NCBI RefSeq assembly: GCF_002291145.1
Contig: NZ_NTGE01000093.1
Coordinates: forward strand, 62,001-126,000
Source of the DNA: Streptomyces sp. SA15
GTDB lineage: Bacteria; Actinomycetota; Actinomycetes; Streptomycetales; Streptomycetaceae
Length of the DNA stretch: 64,000 nucleotides
Direction of reading: 5' to 3'
Shown here: positions 34,425 through 44,000 of the stretch, piece after piece
How the letters are laid out: every line of letters starts with the position of its first letter
Numbering within the stretch: the stretch's first letter is position 1
Translations under genes and position numbers: made by a program
The notes under the pieces: generated by a model
What the model saw: only the letters and a program-made list of their open reading frames with translations
Told to the model about the DNA's origin: nothing
Databases searched by the model: none

Positions 34425-37349
34425 CTACGGCAGGAGCTGCTCGGTCCAGATGCATTTGCCGTTGGAGGTGTAGCGGGTCCCCCAGCGTTGTGAGAGTGCG
34501 GCGATCAGCTGCAGGCCGCGGCCGCCTTCGTCGGTCTCGAGTGCCCGGCGAACGTGAGGGGTGGTCAGGCTGCCGTCGGTGACCTCGCAGATGAGCGAGC
34601 GGCTGCGGATGAGGCGCAGCTGGGTGGGACCTCTCGCGTGACGGATGACATTGCCGACGAGCTCGCTGGCTATCAGTTCTGTGGTCCACAGGAGGTCGTC
34701 CAGATGCCAGTCGGTGAGCTGATGTCGTATGTGGTCGCGGGCCTGGCCTGCGGCGATCGGATCCTCGGGAAGCTCCCAGCACGCCACGTCCCCAGCGGCC
34801 AGAGCGTGGGTGCGGGCCACGAGCACCGCGGTGTCGTCACTGGTCTGCTCCTTGGTGGAGAGGAGCGTGGAAGCGAGCGCGGTGCACAGCTGGTCGAGAC
34901 GCCGGCCGTCGGCATCCCGGTCGGCGATCGTGGCGCCCAGGTCACGCCCATCGGACATCTGGACGTTGGTGAGCATGTCGGCCAGGTGGGCCATGCCGGT
35001 GTCGATGTCGCGGAACGCGGACTCGACCAGGCCATCGGTGTAGAGCACGAGCAGGCTTCCTTCGGGCACCGTCAGCTCCACGGTTTCGAAGGGCGGCGTT
35101 GCCGCGCCGAGCGGCGGGTTCTGAGGCAGCTGCGGAAAGTGGACGGTGCCGTCGGGCTGGACGAGGGCAGGTGGGGGGTGCCCGGCCCGGACGATGGTAC
35201 AAACGCGGTTGGTGGGGTCGTAGACCGCGTACAGGCAGGTGGCGAAGGAGTCATCACCAAGGTCGCCGACCAGGTCATTGAGGTGGGAGAGCAGCTCGTC
35301 GGGGGGCAGTTCGAGTCCGGCCAGTGTGTGTACTGCGGTGCGCAGGCGCCCCATGGTGGCGGCCTCGGACAGCCCGTGGCCCATGACGTCTCCGATGACG
35401 AGCGCGACTCGCTCGGCGGACAGCGGGATGACGTCGTACCAGTCGCCGCCGACCTCCAGCCCCTCGGTGGCCGGCACATAGTGGGCCGCCGTGGTGACGG
35501 CCGGCAGGGAGGGCAGAACCAGCGGGAGCAGGCCGCGCTGCAACTCCTGGGCACGGATGTGTTCGGCGTCGTACAGGCGGGCACGTTCCAGGGCTTGGGC
35601 GACCAGCCCGCTGAGCGCGGTCAGCAGGGCCCGATCCTCCTCGCTGAACCGACGCGGCTTTGAGAATGAGATGACCAGGCAACCGACGGGACCACCGGAG
35701 GCGATCAAGGGCAGGTACGCCCAGGCATGCTTCCCTCCCGAGAACGCGAGGTCGGCGACATGCGGATAGCGTTCGCGGAACTCCCGCCTGGAGATGAGGT
35801 ACTGCGGGGCGCGGTGGTGGACGGCGTCGGTGAACGGGCTGTGATCGGACAGGCTGATTCTGGCGGGGCTGTTGTTCAGGAATTCCTGGGAGTACCCGGC
35901 GCTTCCTGCCACCCGGAGGCTCTCGCCGTCCACGAGCTGCACAAACAGGCCGGTGGCTCCGAACAGGGGCAGGACACGCTCTGCGACGGTATCCACGACG
36001 TCGCTCACAGTGACCGCTTCGGCCAGTGCCGCGTTGAGACGCCCGATGTACGTGGTGCGCTGGGCGGCGGCGCGCTGTGCTGCCTCACGCTGCTCGTCCG
36101 CCAACCGCTTCTCGGTCACGTCGGTGAGGTAAACCGTCACACCGTCCGGTGAAGGGACCAGACGCAGGTGGTACCAACGCCGGTTTGTCGGCCACTGGAC
36201 ATCGAAGCCGGTCGGAGCGCCCGCGGCGGCGGCAAGCCGGCAGCGGTCCTCCAGATCGGGAACGCGGGCGACGGGAACGTCCCACAGTAGGCGGCCGAAC
36301 AGTTGCTGTGAGGGGCCGAGGAGGCGCTCGGCGTGGAGGTTGACGAACTCGATCCGCCAGTCGGTATCCACCGTGAGGAAACCGTCGCTCATGTGCAGCA
36401 GGGAATGGGCGACCGAATCCAGCGCCGCCCGCTTCTGCGTCGTGTCCCACACGGTGCCCACAAAGTGAGTCGGCTCGCCGTCCTCGCCGAGGACGACCTG
36501 GGCGCGGGCCTCTATCCAGACGACGGTGCCGTCCGGCCGGCACAGCCGGTACTCGGCTGCGTACTCGCCGCGCTGCCGGATGGCCTGCTCCACCGCGGCC
36601 ACAACGCGCGGCAGGTCGTCCGGGTGGACGAGTCCCACAACGGTGTCGACCCGTCCGTCGAAGGTCTCCGGGTCGATGCCGAGTATGGTCATCGTCGCCT
36701 CGTCATAGACCACGTCGCCGGTGCGGAGGTTCTGGTCCCAGCGACCGACGCGGACCGCCTCACGTGCCTGCTGGAGCCGGGGCCCGGCCAGATGTTCCGC
36801 GTTCCACCAGGCGGGGCCAAGGCTGCCTGTGGCGGGAGCTGGACGTGCCAGACGCTCGCACACCCACCGTGCGAGCGCCTCGAGGAAATCCCGCTGCGCG
36901 ACCGAGGGAACTCCACACACGGTCACGACCGAGAGCACTCCGAGCGAGCTTCCCTCTACGGCGAGCAGCGGGACAGCCACGATCCCGGTGTCGGCTGGAA
37001 GGGCGCAAGCCTGTGTGTCGGTCGTAGGCAGCCACACGAGCGCGCCGTTCCGCAGGGCCCGGACCGGTGCGGTCTCATCCTGCCAGCCGAGAGTCTCCCA
37101 CTCCTGGGCGAAAGTTCGGGGCAGTCCGCCCGTCGCGGCCAGGTGCAACGGGCGCCTGTCACCGGGTATGCGCAGGTGCACCATGCCACCCAGCCCACCG
37201 AGATCGGCCACCGCGTGATGCAGCGCGAGCTGCAGCGCCTCTGCCTGAGTCTGCCCGTCGCCCATGTTCCTGAGTACGCGCATCCTGGCGGCTGCCGGCG
37301 CCTCCGTCGCTGCCGGCGGAGCCTGACCGAGCTGTTCATTCGGGGCCAT
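34425..37349 (-). CDS. SpoIIE-type PP2C phosphatase with GAF, PAS and HATPase domains
   Basis: A 974-residue cytoplasmic signalling protein. Domain order: GAF-like (about 30-165), PAS with the HPDDLPRVV motif and PAC (about 190-305), second PAS (about 310-410), GAF (about 440-600), SpoIIE/PP2C phosphatase (about 610-830; GGDWYDVIPL, VIGDVMGHGL, VLYTDGLVES hold the metal Asp residues) and a C-terminal HATPase of the RsbW type (ASELVGNVIRHA, EGGRGLQLI). Such proteins act in anti-sigma/anti-anti-sigma switches. ATG 37349 is preferred over the longer start 37472, which adds non-conserved sequence. It converges with nmtR; no partner gene is adjacent. Confidence 0.9.
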   Translation of the reverse strand: MAPNEQLGQAPPAATEAPAAARMRVLRNMGDGQTQAEALQLALHHAVADLGGLGGMVHLRIPGDRRPLHLAATGGLPRTFAQEWETLGWQDETAPVRALRNGALVWLPTTDTQACALPADTGIVAVPLLAVEGSSLGVLSVVTVCGVPSVAQRDFLEALARWVCERLARPAPATGSLGPAWWNAEHLAGPRLQQAREAVRVGRWDQNLRTGDVVYDEATMTILGIDPETFDGRVDTVVGLVHPDDLPRVVAAVEQAIRQRGEYAAEYRLCRPDGTVVWIEARAQVVLGEDGEPTHFVGTVWDTTQKRAALDSVAHSLLHMSDGFLTVDTDWRIEFVNLHAERLLGPSQQLFGRLLWDVPVARVPDLEDRCRLAAAAGAPTGFDVQWPTNRRWYHLRLVPSPDGVTVYLTDVTEKRLADEQREAAQRAAAQRTTYIGRLNAALAEAVTVSDVVDTVAERVLPLFGATGLFVQLVDGESLRVAGSAGYSQEFLNNSPARISLSDHSPFTDAVHHRAPQYLISRREFRERYPHVADLAFSGGKHAWAYLPLIASGGPVGCLVISFSKPRRFSEEDRALLTALSGLVAQALERARLYDAEHIRAQELQRGLLPLVLPSLPAVTTAAHYVPATEGLEVGGDWYDVIPLSAERVALVIGDVMGHGLSEAATMGRLRTAVHTLAGLELPPDELLSHLNDLVGDLGDDSFATCLYAVYDPTNRVCTIVRAGHPPPALVQPDGTVHFPQLPQNPPLGAATPPFETVELTVPEGSLLVLYTDGLVESAFRDIDTGMAHLADMLTNVQMSDGRDLGATIADRDADGRRLDQLCTALASTLLSTKEQTSDDTAVLVARTHALAAGDVACWELPEDPIAAGQARDHIRHQLTDWHLDDLLWTTELIASELVGNVIRHARGPTQLRLIRSRSLICEVTDGSLTTPHVRRALETDEGGRGLQLIAALSQRWGTRYTSNGKCIWTEQLLP

Positions 37350-37517
37350 ATGGACCACACTCACCGTCCCGCCACGCAGGGCTAAATTTACACATTTTTC
37401 TGAATGCCCGGGTGCGATGCCCTGGGGATCTAATTCGCCCGCGCCGGCAATCACCACCCCACTCATGGGCAACCAGCCGAGCTGATGTCGCGGTGCTGTG
37501 CCCGGGCGAGCGCGTGG

Positions 37518-37808
37518 TCAGCCTTCCGATCGCGCTGGTCGCTGCGAGGAGGCCGTCGCAGAGGGCGGCGGCTGGGTTGGGTACTGACATGTCGGGCACA
37601 ATTCGTCATGCCCGTCGGGCCTGACGAGGGTGCCCCATCCAAGGCAAGCCTCGCAGTCGCGGGCCAGGGTGATATCCGGGCGAGGAGCTGGAGTGCGAGG
37701 GGCGGGGCGGGCTCCATGAGCCATGCGCTGGCGAACTTCCTCCTGGTGAGCAATGGTCCCCACTAAAAATGCCAGATTATGACCCGATATGACTGTGATA
37801 TCCGTCAC
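37518..37808 (-). CDS. Small zinc-ribbon protein, unknown function
   Basis: A 96-residue protein with paired cysteines Cys52/Cys55 (DCEACLGWG) and Cys71/Cys74 (LCPTCQ), the spacing of a zinc ribbon. It has a hydrophobic-helical N-terminus and a proline/serine-rich tail. GTG 37808 is preceded by ggaggg at good spacing; longer frames upstream lack coding bias. It may pair with the 49-residue membrane protein transcribed just upstream. No family recognised. Confidence 0.6.
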   Translation of the reverse strand: MTDITVISGHNLAFLVGTIAHQEEVRQRMAHGARPAPRTPAPRPDITLARDCEACLGWGTLVRPDGHDELCPTCQYPTQPPPSATASSQRPARSEG

Positions 37809-37938
37809 ATGTGACCCTCCGTAGTTTACCCAGTCCACTGAGCTCAGTCGTGGACCCCGATGCCTCAGCCGCCGGGCTGACGGAGACTTCGGCGCTCGGC
37901 GGTGCTCCCTCCTCGGCACGGAGCACCGCGACAAGCAA

Positions 37939-38088
37939 TCACACGATTGCGGCGAGGGCAGCGAAGATGACCATGCCGATCGTGACGATTGCCGCGGCGC
38001 TATTCCGGATGTTCTTACCGATCTGACCACCGGCTGAGTTGTGAATTCCGTTGCGAGAGTTGCCGGATCTATTCGACGTCCGGCCCAT
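37939..38088 (-). CDS. Tiny single-helix membrane protein (49 aa)
   Basis: A 49-residue product with a polar N-terminal half rich in Asn, Ser and Gly (GRTSNRSGNSRNGIHNSAG) and one C-terminal transmembrane helix (SAAAIVTIGMVIFAALAAIV). ATG 38088 is preceded by gggagg at ideal spacing, which is the main support for it being a gene. No family recognised. Confidence 0.55.
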   Translation of the reverse strand: MGRTSNRSGNSRNGIHNSAGGQIGKNIRNSAAAIVTIGMVIFAALAAIV

Positions 38089-38734
38089 CTGGCCCTCCCG
38101 AGTTCCAGCGGCGCAACTGGCGCGGGCAGCTCGTCCATGTGGCCTGAGGACGGCAAGGGCTGCTCGCCGTCGGCCCACCGACCGACCGCCATGAATACCC
38201 CTGTTGCCACAAACGAGGCGAGGCCGCCTGCCACGCCGAGCTGCCGTTCATCCCCTTGAGGCAACCAGTGGCGCGGCACCAGCACCGCCCCACAGAAACA
38301 CGGCGAACGTCACGACAGCCGCCGCTGGTGACCCTTGTCCGTTGGGCACTGCGCTCACCGGCTCCCGCCACGAAAAGGACGGCGCGGCTGCGGCGCGTTC
38401 CTCCGGGCTGAGGCCGGCCAACTGCTCAGCCCCGATGGGTGCGGCAGGCCCTCCAACTGGACGCGGGAACCGATCAGTTGCCGCATCGCTGACTCACTAC
38501 GTCCGGACAGCCGACGCAAGCAACGACACAACGCGGTCACGGTCACTCGGCTCTTCCTGCGTTGTCAGTTCTCATCGACATTGCCGAGCCGTTTGATCGC
38601 TGAGTGCTGCCAAGAACCGTCGAGAAGCGTTGCCCGCCTCCGCTCAGGAAACCAGCTGGCCGACTGACCGAGATCCTCACCGAGCGCCCGGACGTCGCTG
38701 ACACCGCCGCCCGGCCACCGGCGGTCCGGCCACA
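38089..38734. other. Decayed sequence, probable frameshifted membrane-protein gene on the minus strand
   Basis: On the minus strand one frame reads AEQLAGLSPEERAAAAPSF ... AVVTFAVFLWGG, then stops. A frame shifted by one base continues with LGVAGGLASFVATGVFMAVGRW. Together they look like a two-helix membrane protein broken by a frameshift near 38285. No intact gene is present. Confidence 0.35.
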
Positions 38735-39387
38735 CTGGATCCCACCATCACCTTCGAGGACGTGCAGTTTCCGATACGCTCCCGACCTGCCCGACGCGAC
38801 GGAGGGGATCGCCTCACCATCCTCGCCGGGTCCACGGTGGCGCTCGCCGGACACTCCGGCGCGGGCAAGAGCACCTGCGCCGCGCTACTCCAGCGCCACT
38901 GGGACCCCACCGGCGACACGATCACGATCGACAGCCACGACCTGCGTGACCTACCCCTGGCCCGGTCCCGGCGGCTGATCGCTGCGGTCCCCAGAACACC
39001 TACCCCTTCGACCTGAGCGTCCGCGACAACATCCGCATCGCATGCCCCGACGCCTCCGACGCCGAGGCAGAAGCGGCGGCCCGCACGGCCCACGCCCACG
39101 ACTTCATCGTCCGCGACCTTCCGCACGGCTACGAAACCCGGGCGGGAGGGCGCGGCACCCACCTCTGCGGCGGCCGGCGCCAGCGCCTGGCCCACACCCG
39201 CGCCCTCCTCGCCGACGCGCCTGTCCTCGTCCTCGACGAGGCGGTCTCCAACCTCGACACGGAGAGCGAGGCCGCCGTCGACCGCCCAATGAGCACCGCC
39301 CGCACCACCCATCTTCACCCGGTGCCGCTCTGGACCGGCAACGGTTCCGTCACGGCAAGGATCTTGAGGCAACCCGTAACCCGGTGA
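38735..39387 (+). pseudogene. ABC exporter ATP-binding domain fragment, multiply frameshifted
   Basis: Pieces of one ABC ATPase domain occur in order in different frames: LDPTITFEDVQF, RYAPDLPDATEG, LTILAGSTVALAGHSGAGKST (Walker A), then, after a one-base loss near 38990, QNTYPFDLSVRDNIRIA, a degraded signature LCGGRRQRLA and Walker B region VLVLDEAVSNLDTE. The membrane domain is absent. It was most similar to peptide/lipid exporters (MsbA/CydDC type) and is not functional. Confidence 0.85.
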
Positions 39388-39599
39388 GTGGTCCGGGGTT
39401 GGTAGCGGTGGGGGAGCGGTGCGGGCAACGACGGGGACTTGGCCTGCCGCCGGTGACGGCCGGTCGGGTCCCCGGGCCCAATTCCCCCGAGCTGTCGAGT
39501 GATCGCTCGCTGGGGTGCGTATGTCGGGTTGGGGGCCGCGTCGGGGACGAGGGCGCGAGGGATCGCTTGCGCCTGGACAGGGAGAGGACGGCGGGACAC

Positions 39600-41519
39600 G
39601 TGACCGAGTCTGTGTCTGGAGGAAGTTTCGGGTCGGTTGGGGTCGGAGGGTCTGTGGAGGTGCACGACTCAACTGGAGTTCTAGGGTCGTCGGAGGTGCA
39701 GGACTCGCTTGGGGTGGAAGGTTCAGGGTCCGCGGAGGTGCGCGACTCGGCTGGGGTGCGAGGGTCTGCGGAGGTTCGCGACTCGGCTGGGGTGCGAGGG
39801 TCGGCGGAGGTGCGCGACTCGGCGGAAGCGCGTGACTTGGCAGAGGTGCGCGAGCCCGTGGCGGTGTCCGAAGCCGCAGGGACCCGTCCGGCCGCGGGAG
39901 TGCGCCTGGATGCCGGGCCGCGGGCCGCGGAGCTGTCCGGTCATGCGGAGGTGCCCGCAGTGCGTGATTCTGCCGGGGCGAGCTTCTTGCACGAAGGCAT
40001 CCTGCGGCGCCAGTCGGCGCGCGAGTCGGCGGCACGTACCTATGCGCGCGCACTGCCGATCGTGCCCGTGCGGGCGCGCGGACTGACGATCGAGGGTGCG
40101 GACGGCCGCCGTTACCTGGACTGCCTCTCGGGCGCGGGGACCTTGGCCCTCGGCCACAACCACCCCGTGGTCCTGGAGGCGATCCGCAAGGTCCTCGACT
40201 CGGGCGCACCGCTGAACGTCCTCGACCTGGCGACCCCCGTCAAGGACGCCTTCACCACTGAACTGTTCCAGACCCTGCCGCCCGAACTCGCCGACCGTGC
40301 GCGCGTGCAGTTCTGCGGACCGGGCGGTACGGACGCGGTGGAGGCCGCGTTCAAGCTGGTCCGGGCAGCGACCGGGCACACGGGCATGCTCGCCTTCACC
40401 GGCGCCCACCATGGGATGACCGACACAGCGCTCGAAGCGTCGGCCCTCGCCTGCGACATGCGGGTCGCGCGCCTGCCCTATCCGCAGGACTACCGCTGCC
40501 CGTTCGGCGTCGGCGGCGCACGCGGCTCCGAACTCGCCGCCCGCTGGACCGAGTCCGTCCTCGACGACCCCGAGTCGGGGTCCCCCCTGCCCGCCGGGAT
40601 GATCCTCGAACCCGTCCAGGGCGAGGGCGGGGTGATTCCCGCGCCCGACGCGTGGATGCGGCGCATGCGCGAGATCACGGCCGCCCGGTCCATCCCGCTG
40701 ATCGCCGACGAGGTCCAGACGGGCGTCGGACGCACGGGCGCCTTCTGGGCGGTGGACCACAGCGGGGTCGCCCCCGACGTGATGGTCCTCTCCAAGGCCA
40801 TCGGGGGCAGCCTGCCCCTGGCCGTCGTGGTCTACCGCGACGACCTCGACATCGGGGAACCCGGCGCCCGCACAGGCACGTTCCGCGGCAACCAGCTCGC
40901 CATGGCCGCAGGCACGGCGACTCTGGCCTACGTCCGCGAAAACCGCCTCGCGGAACGAGCGGCGGCTCTCGGCTCCCGCATGGTCGTCCAACTGCGGGAA
41001 CTTGCCCGGGAGTTCCCCGTCATCGGTGAGGTGCGAGGCCGGGGTCTGATGATCGGCGTGGAGTTCGTGGACCTTGAGGGGGATTCTGAGCCTATTGGGG
41101 ACGGGACGGGAGTCTTCGGCCTTGCGCCTGTCGGCGCCGGCGCTGCCACAGACTCCGGCCGATCCGGTGCCGCCGACGCCGCAGCCTCGCGAGGCCTCGG
41201 CCCAGTTGAAGACGTGAGGCGGCAGGCGGCGGGACTCGGCCTCCCTCCCGGGCCTCGGCCTCCTGCCCCCGAACTCGCGGCCGCTGTCCAGCGGGAATGC
41301 CTGCGACGTGGTCTGATCGTCGAGCTCGGAGGTCGCCACGCGAGCGTCGTACGTCTGCTGCCGCCACTGACGATCACCGACGAGCAGGCGGCCGCAGTAC
41401 TGGACCGACTGTCCGACGCGGTGAAAACGGTGGCCCAGCGCCACGCACGCGGCGACGAGACGCACCAGCAGCGCCACCGGACCAGTCGGCACGGTGTCCG
41501 CGTCGAGCGTGCGGGGTAG
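39600..41519 (+). CDS. Class III aminotransferase (diaminobutyrate--2-oxoglutarate transaminase-like)
   Basis: A 639-residue PLP enzyme. The catalytic core (about 125-490 and 555-620) resembles Dat, which makes diaminobutyrate for siderophores: CGPGGTDAVEAAFKLVR, EPVQGEGGVIP, DEVQTGVGRTG and Lys399 in VLSKAIGGSLPLA. The first 120 residues are a low-complexity tail containing near-identical 12-residue repeats, and a second low-complexity insertion (about 500-555) interrupts the C-terminal domain. It starts the siderophore cassette with IucA/IucC and GNAT genes. The start is uncertain: GTG 39600 has a moderate ribosome site; the core begins much later, near residue 125. Confidence 0.85.
   Translation: MTESVSGGSFGSVGVGGSVEVHDSTGVLGSSEVQDSLGVEGSGSAEVRDSAGVRGSAEVRDSAGVRGSAEVRDSAEARDLAEVREPVAVSEAAGTRPAAGVRLDAGPRAAELSGHAEVPAVRDSAGASFLHEGILRRQSARESAARTYARALPIVPVRARGLTIEGADGRRYLDCLSGAGTLALGHNHPVVLEAIRKVLDSGAPLNVLDLATPVKDAFTTELFQTLPPELADRARVQFCGPGGTDAVEAAFKLVRAATGHTGMLAFTGAHHGMTDTALEASALACDMRVARLPYPQDYRCPFGVGGARGSELAARWTESVLDDPESGSPLPAGMILEPVQGEGGVIPAPDAWMRRMREITAARSIPLIADEVQTGVGRTGAFWAVDHSGVAPDVMVLSKAIGGSLPLAVVVYRDDLDIGEPGARTGTFRGNQLAMAAGTATLAYVRENRLAERAAALGSRMVVQLRELAREFPVIGEVRGRGLMIGVEFVDLEGDSEPIGDGTGVFGLAPVGAGAATDSGRSGAADAAASRGLGPVEDVRRQAAGLGLPPGPRPPAPELAAAVQRECLRRGLIVELGGRHASVVRLLPPLTITDEQAAAVLDRLSDAVKTVAQRHARGDETHQQRHRTSRHGVRVERAG
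39657..39842 (+). repeat. In-frame 36-bp tandem repeats in the aminotransferase gene
   Basis: Five consecutive units beginning gaggtgc/gaggttc start at 39657, 39693, 39735, 39771 and 39807. Four are 36 bp and one is 42 bp; units three and four differ at two positions. They encode EVRDSAGVRGSA-type 12-mers, expected to be disordered and prone to copy-number change. Confidence 0.85.
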
Positions 41520-41723
41520 CCCAGCGGCCGCGCCCCAGCGCGTTCCCACACCGACGCCGCCACCGTCCCTCAGCCCTCTACCGACCGACCTGTCCCTGAA
41601 CACGACTCACCTCCAGCCGAACCGCTCGACTTCCTGAACACCCCAGCCCCCCACACGACTCGCTGCACCACGACGCCGACCGCCCCGGCCGCACGAGCCA
41701 GAACCACTCCGAGGAACAGAGCC

Positions 41724-43961
41724 TTGAACCCCACCCCCGCACCCGGCGGCCGTGCCCTCTCGGACGACCCAGCATCCTCCGGAGAGCAGACCTCCCGGCA
41801 ACCAACACCCGCGTCAGCCCCGACACGCGCCGTCCGACCACGGCAGGAGGCCTCGGGTCCGGGCGGAGAGACCGCGGTGCGGCGAGAGCCCTCGGGGCAG
41901 GGAGCTGAGGTAGTCGCGGCCAGGCAGTCCGCGGTACCGGGAAGAGAGATCCCGGGATCTCCCACGCAGCCCCCGGAAACCCCAGCGCCGCGGCGGTCCC
42001 CCGAAGCCGAGCGGCCGCACGTCGCCACCGCACATCTCCTGGAGCATCCCGACCCCCATACGGCGGCCGAGGCCGCAACTGTGGAGAACCTGCTGCGCTG
42101 CTGGACGCGCGAAGCCAACCTCCCCGCCCCCGACGCCGACATCCTCCGCATCCCCCTCCCCGTCAGCGGTACGGCCCTGCTCGCCCCGGTCCGCTACTGG
42201 TCCCCGACAGGCTGGCACCGCTTTGGCCTCCCGTACCTCGCCGACACCCCCGAGCAGGCCCCGCCGGTCGACGCCGTCACCGTCGCCGCACTGCTCGCCC
42301 GGGAGACACTCGGTACCGGCGCTGCCACCTCATCGACCGCCGGCACCGCCTCCGGGACCGGCGCTGCTGCCCCTTCGACCACTGCCTTCTCCATCGCGAG
42401 CGAGGCCGCAGTGCCCGAGGCCGGGACCCGTTTCCCCACACCCGACACTCCCGCCCAGCAGTCCGGTGCTCTCGCCCAGGTCGCCGCCGGCGGTGCCGAC
42501 CTGGTCGCCCGCGTGGCCGACTCTGTCCGGCGAACCGTCACCTTCGTCAGCGACCGCCGGAAACACCCTGCCGACACACCCGACCTCTTCCTCGCAGCCG
42601 AACAGGCGCTCATCCTCGGGCATCCTCTGCACCCGACCCCGAAGAGCCGTGAGGGCCTCTCCGAGGCCGAAGCGCAGCCGTACTCGCCCGAGTTGCGCGG
42701 TTCCTTCCCCCTGCACTGGATGGCTGTCGCCTCCTCCGTACTCGCTACCGACTCGGCCTGGACCGAACGCGGTCGCCCAGTCCCTGCAGCCCAACTCACC
42801 GCACGCCTCGCCGGCACCGGACTGCCGCTGCCCGACGGCCACACGGCCCTGCCACTGCACCCGTGGCAACTGCGCGAGGTTCGGCACCGCCCCGAAACCG
42901 CGGCCCTGCTCGACGCAGGACTGCTCCAGGACCTCGGCTCGCACGGTTCCCCATGGCACCCCACCTCCTCCGTTCGTACCGTCCACCAATCCGGCGCCCC
43001 CGCCATGCTCAAGCTGTCACTGGGCCTGCGCATCACCAACTCCCGTCGTGAGAACCTCCGCAAGGAACTCCACCGCGGCGTCGAGGTCCACCGGCTGCTG
43101 CGCAGGGGTCTGGCCAAGCAATGGCAGGCGGTCCATCCGGCGTTCGACATCGTCCGTGACCCTGCCTGGATCGCGGTCGACGGGCCGGACGGCAGCCCGG
43201 TGCCAGGACTCGACGTGATGATCCGGCACAACCCCTTCAGTCCTTTGGACGACGTCTCCTGCATCGCCGGGCTTGTCGCGCCCCGACCTCACGCCCGACC
43301 AGCCGATGCCGCAGGCCGTCGGAATGCCGACCGACCACTCGTGCGGTCCCGGCTGGCTGAGCTCGTCACACACCTCGTCATCCGGACCGGCCGCTCTCAG
43401 GGAGCCGTGGCCGCAGAGTGGTTCCTGCGCTACCTCGAGCAGGTCGTCCGCCCGGTGCTGTGGCTGGACGCGGAGGCGGGGATCGCCCTTGAGGCCCACC
43501 AGCAGAACACCCTGCTCCTGCTGGACAGCGACGGCTGGCCCGCCGGCGGCCGCTACCGCGACAACCAGGGCTACTACTTCCGTGAGTCCCGGCGCGCGGA
43601 ACTCGACGCCCGGCTCCCCGGCATCGGCGAGCACAGCGACCCCTTCGTCTCCGACGAGGTCACCGACGAGCGGTTCGCGTACTACCTCGCCATCAACAAC
43701 GTTCTCGGCCTCATCGGCGCCTTCGGCTCCCAGCGCCTGGCCGACGAACGGCTGTTGCTCGCCGCCTTCCGCCGCTTCCTCGACGACGTGGCCTCCGGCC
43801 CTGCCAAGCTGCGCACCACGCTGCCCGCCCGTCTGCTCGACTCTCCCGTCCTGCGTTGCAAGGCCAACCTGCTGACCCGCCTGCACGGCCTCGACGAACT
43901 CGTCGGCCCGGTGGACACCCAGTCCGTCTACGTCACCATCGCCAATCCCCTTCATCTCTGA
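41724..43961 (+). CDS. IucA/IucC-family NIS siderophore synthetase
   Basis: A 745-residue NRPS-independent siderophore synthetase, which adenylates citrate or a related carboxylate and condenses it with an amine. Family motifs are GHPLHPTPKSREG, LPLHPWQ, SSVRTVH ... LKLSLGLRITNSRREN, ALEAHQQNTLLLLD and GRYRDNQGYYF. It is longer than usual (about 600) because of a disordered N-terminal extension of about 100 residues and a Thr/Ala/Gly-rich insertion near 190-250. The start is TTG 41724 behind gagga. It follows the aminotransferase gene by 204 bp and is followed by the acyltransferase gene at 39 bp. Confidence 0.92.
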   Translation: MNPTPAPGGRALSDDPASSGEQTSRQPTPASAPTRAVRPRQEASGPGGETAVRREPSGQGAEVVAARQSAVPGREIPGSPTQPPETPAPRRSPEAERPHVATAHLLEHPDPHTAAEAATVENLLRCWTREANLPAPDADILRIPLPVSGTALLAPVRYWSPTGWHRFGLPYLADTPEQAPPVDAVTVAALLARETLGTGAATSSTAGTASGTGAAAPSTTAFSIASEAAVPEAGTRFPTPDTPAQQSGALAQVAAGGADLVARVADSVRRTVTFVSDRRKHPADTPDLFLAAEQALILGHPLHPTPKSREGLSEAEAQPYSPELRGSFPLHWMAVASSVLATDSAWTERGRPVPAAQLTARLAGTGLPLPDGHTALPLHPWQLREVRHRPETAALLDAGLLQDLGSHGSPWHPTSSVRTVHQSGAPAMLKLSLGLRITNSRRENLRKELHRGVEVHRLLRRGLAKQWQAVHPAFDIVRDPAWIAVDGPDGSPVPGLDVMIRHNPFSPLDDVSCIAGLVAPRPHARPADAAGRRNADRPLVRSRLAELVTHLVIRTGRSQGAVAAEWFLRYLEQVVRPVLWLDAEAGIALEAHQQNTLLLLDSDGWPAGGRYRDNQGYYFRESRRAELDARLPGIGEHSDPFVSDEVTDERFAYYLAINNVLGLIGAFGSQRLADERLLLAAFRRFLDDVASGPAKLRTTLPARLLDSPVLRCKANLLTRLHGLDELVGPVDTQSVYVTIANPLHL

Positions 43962-44000
43962 GGACCATGACCCACCCCACCTCCTGAGAGGAGCCTCGTC

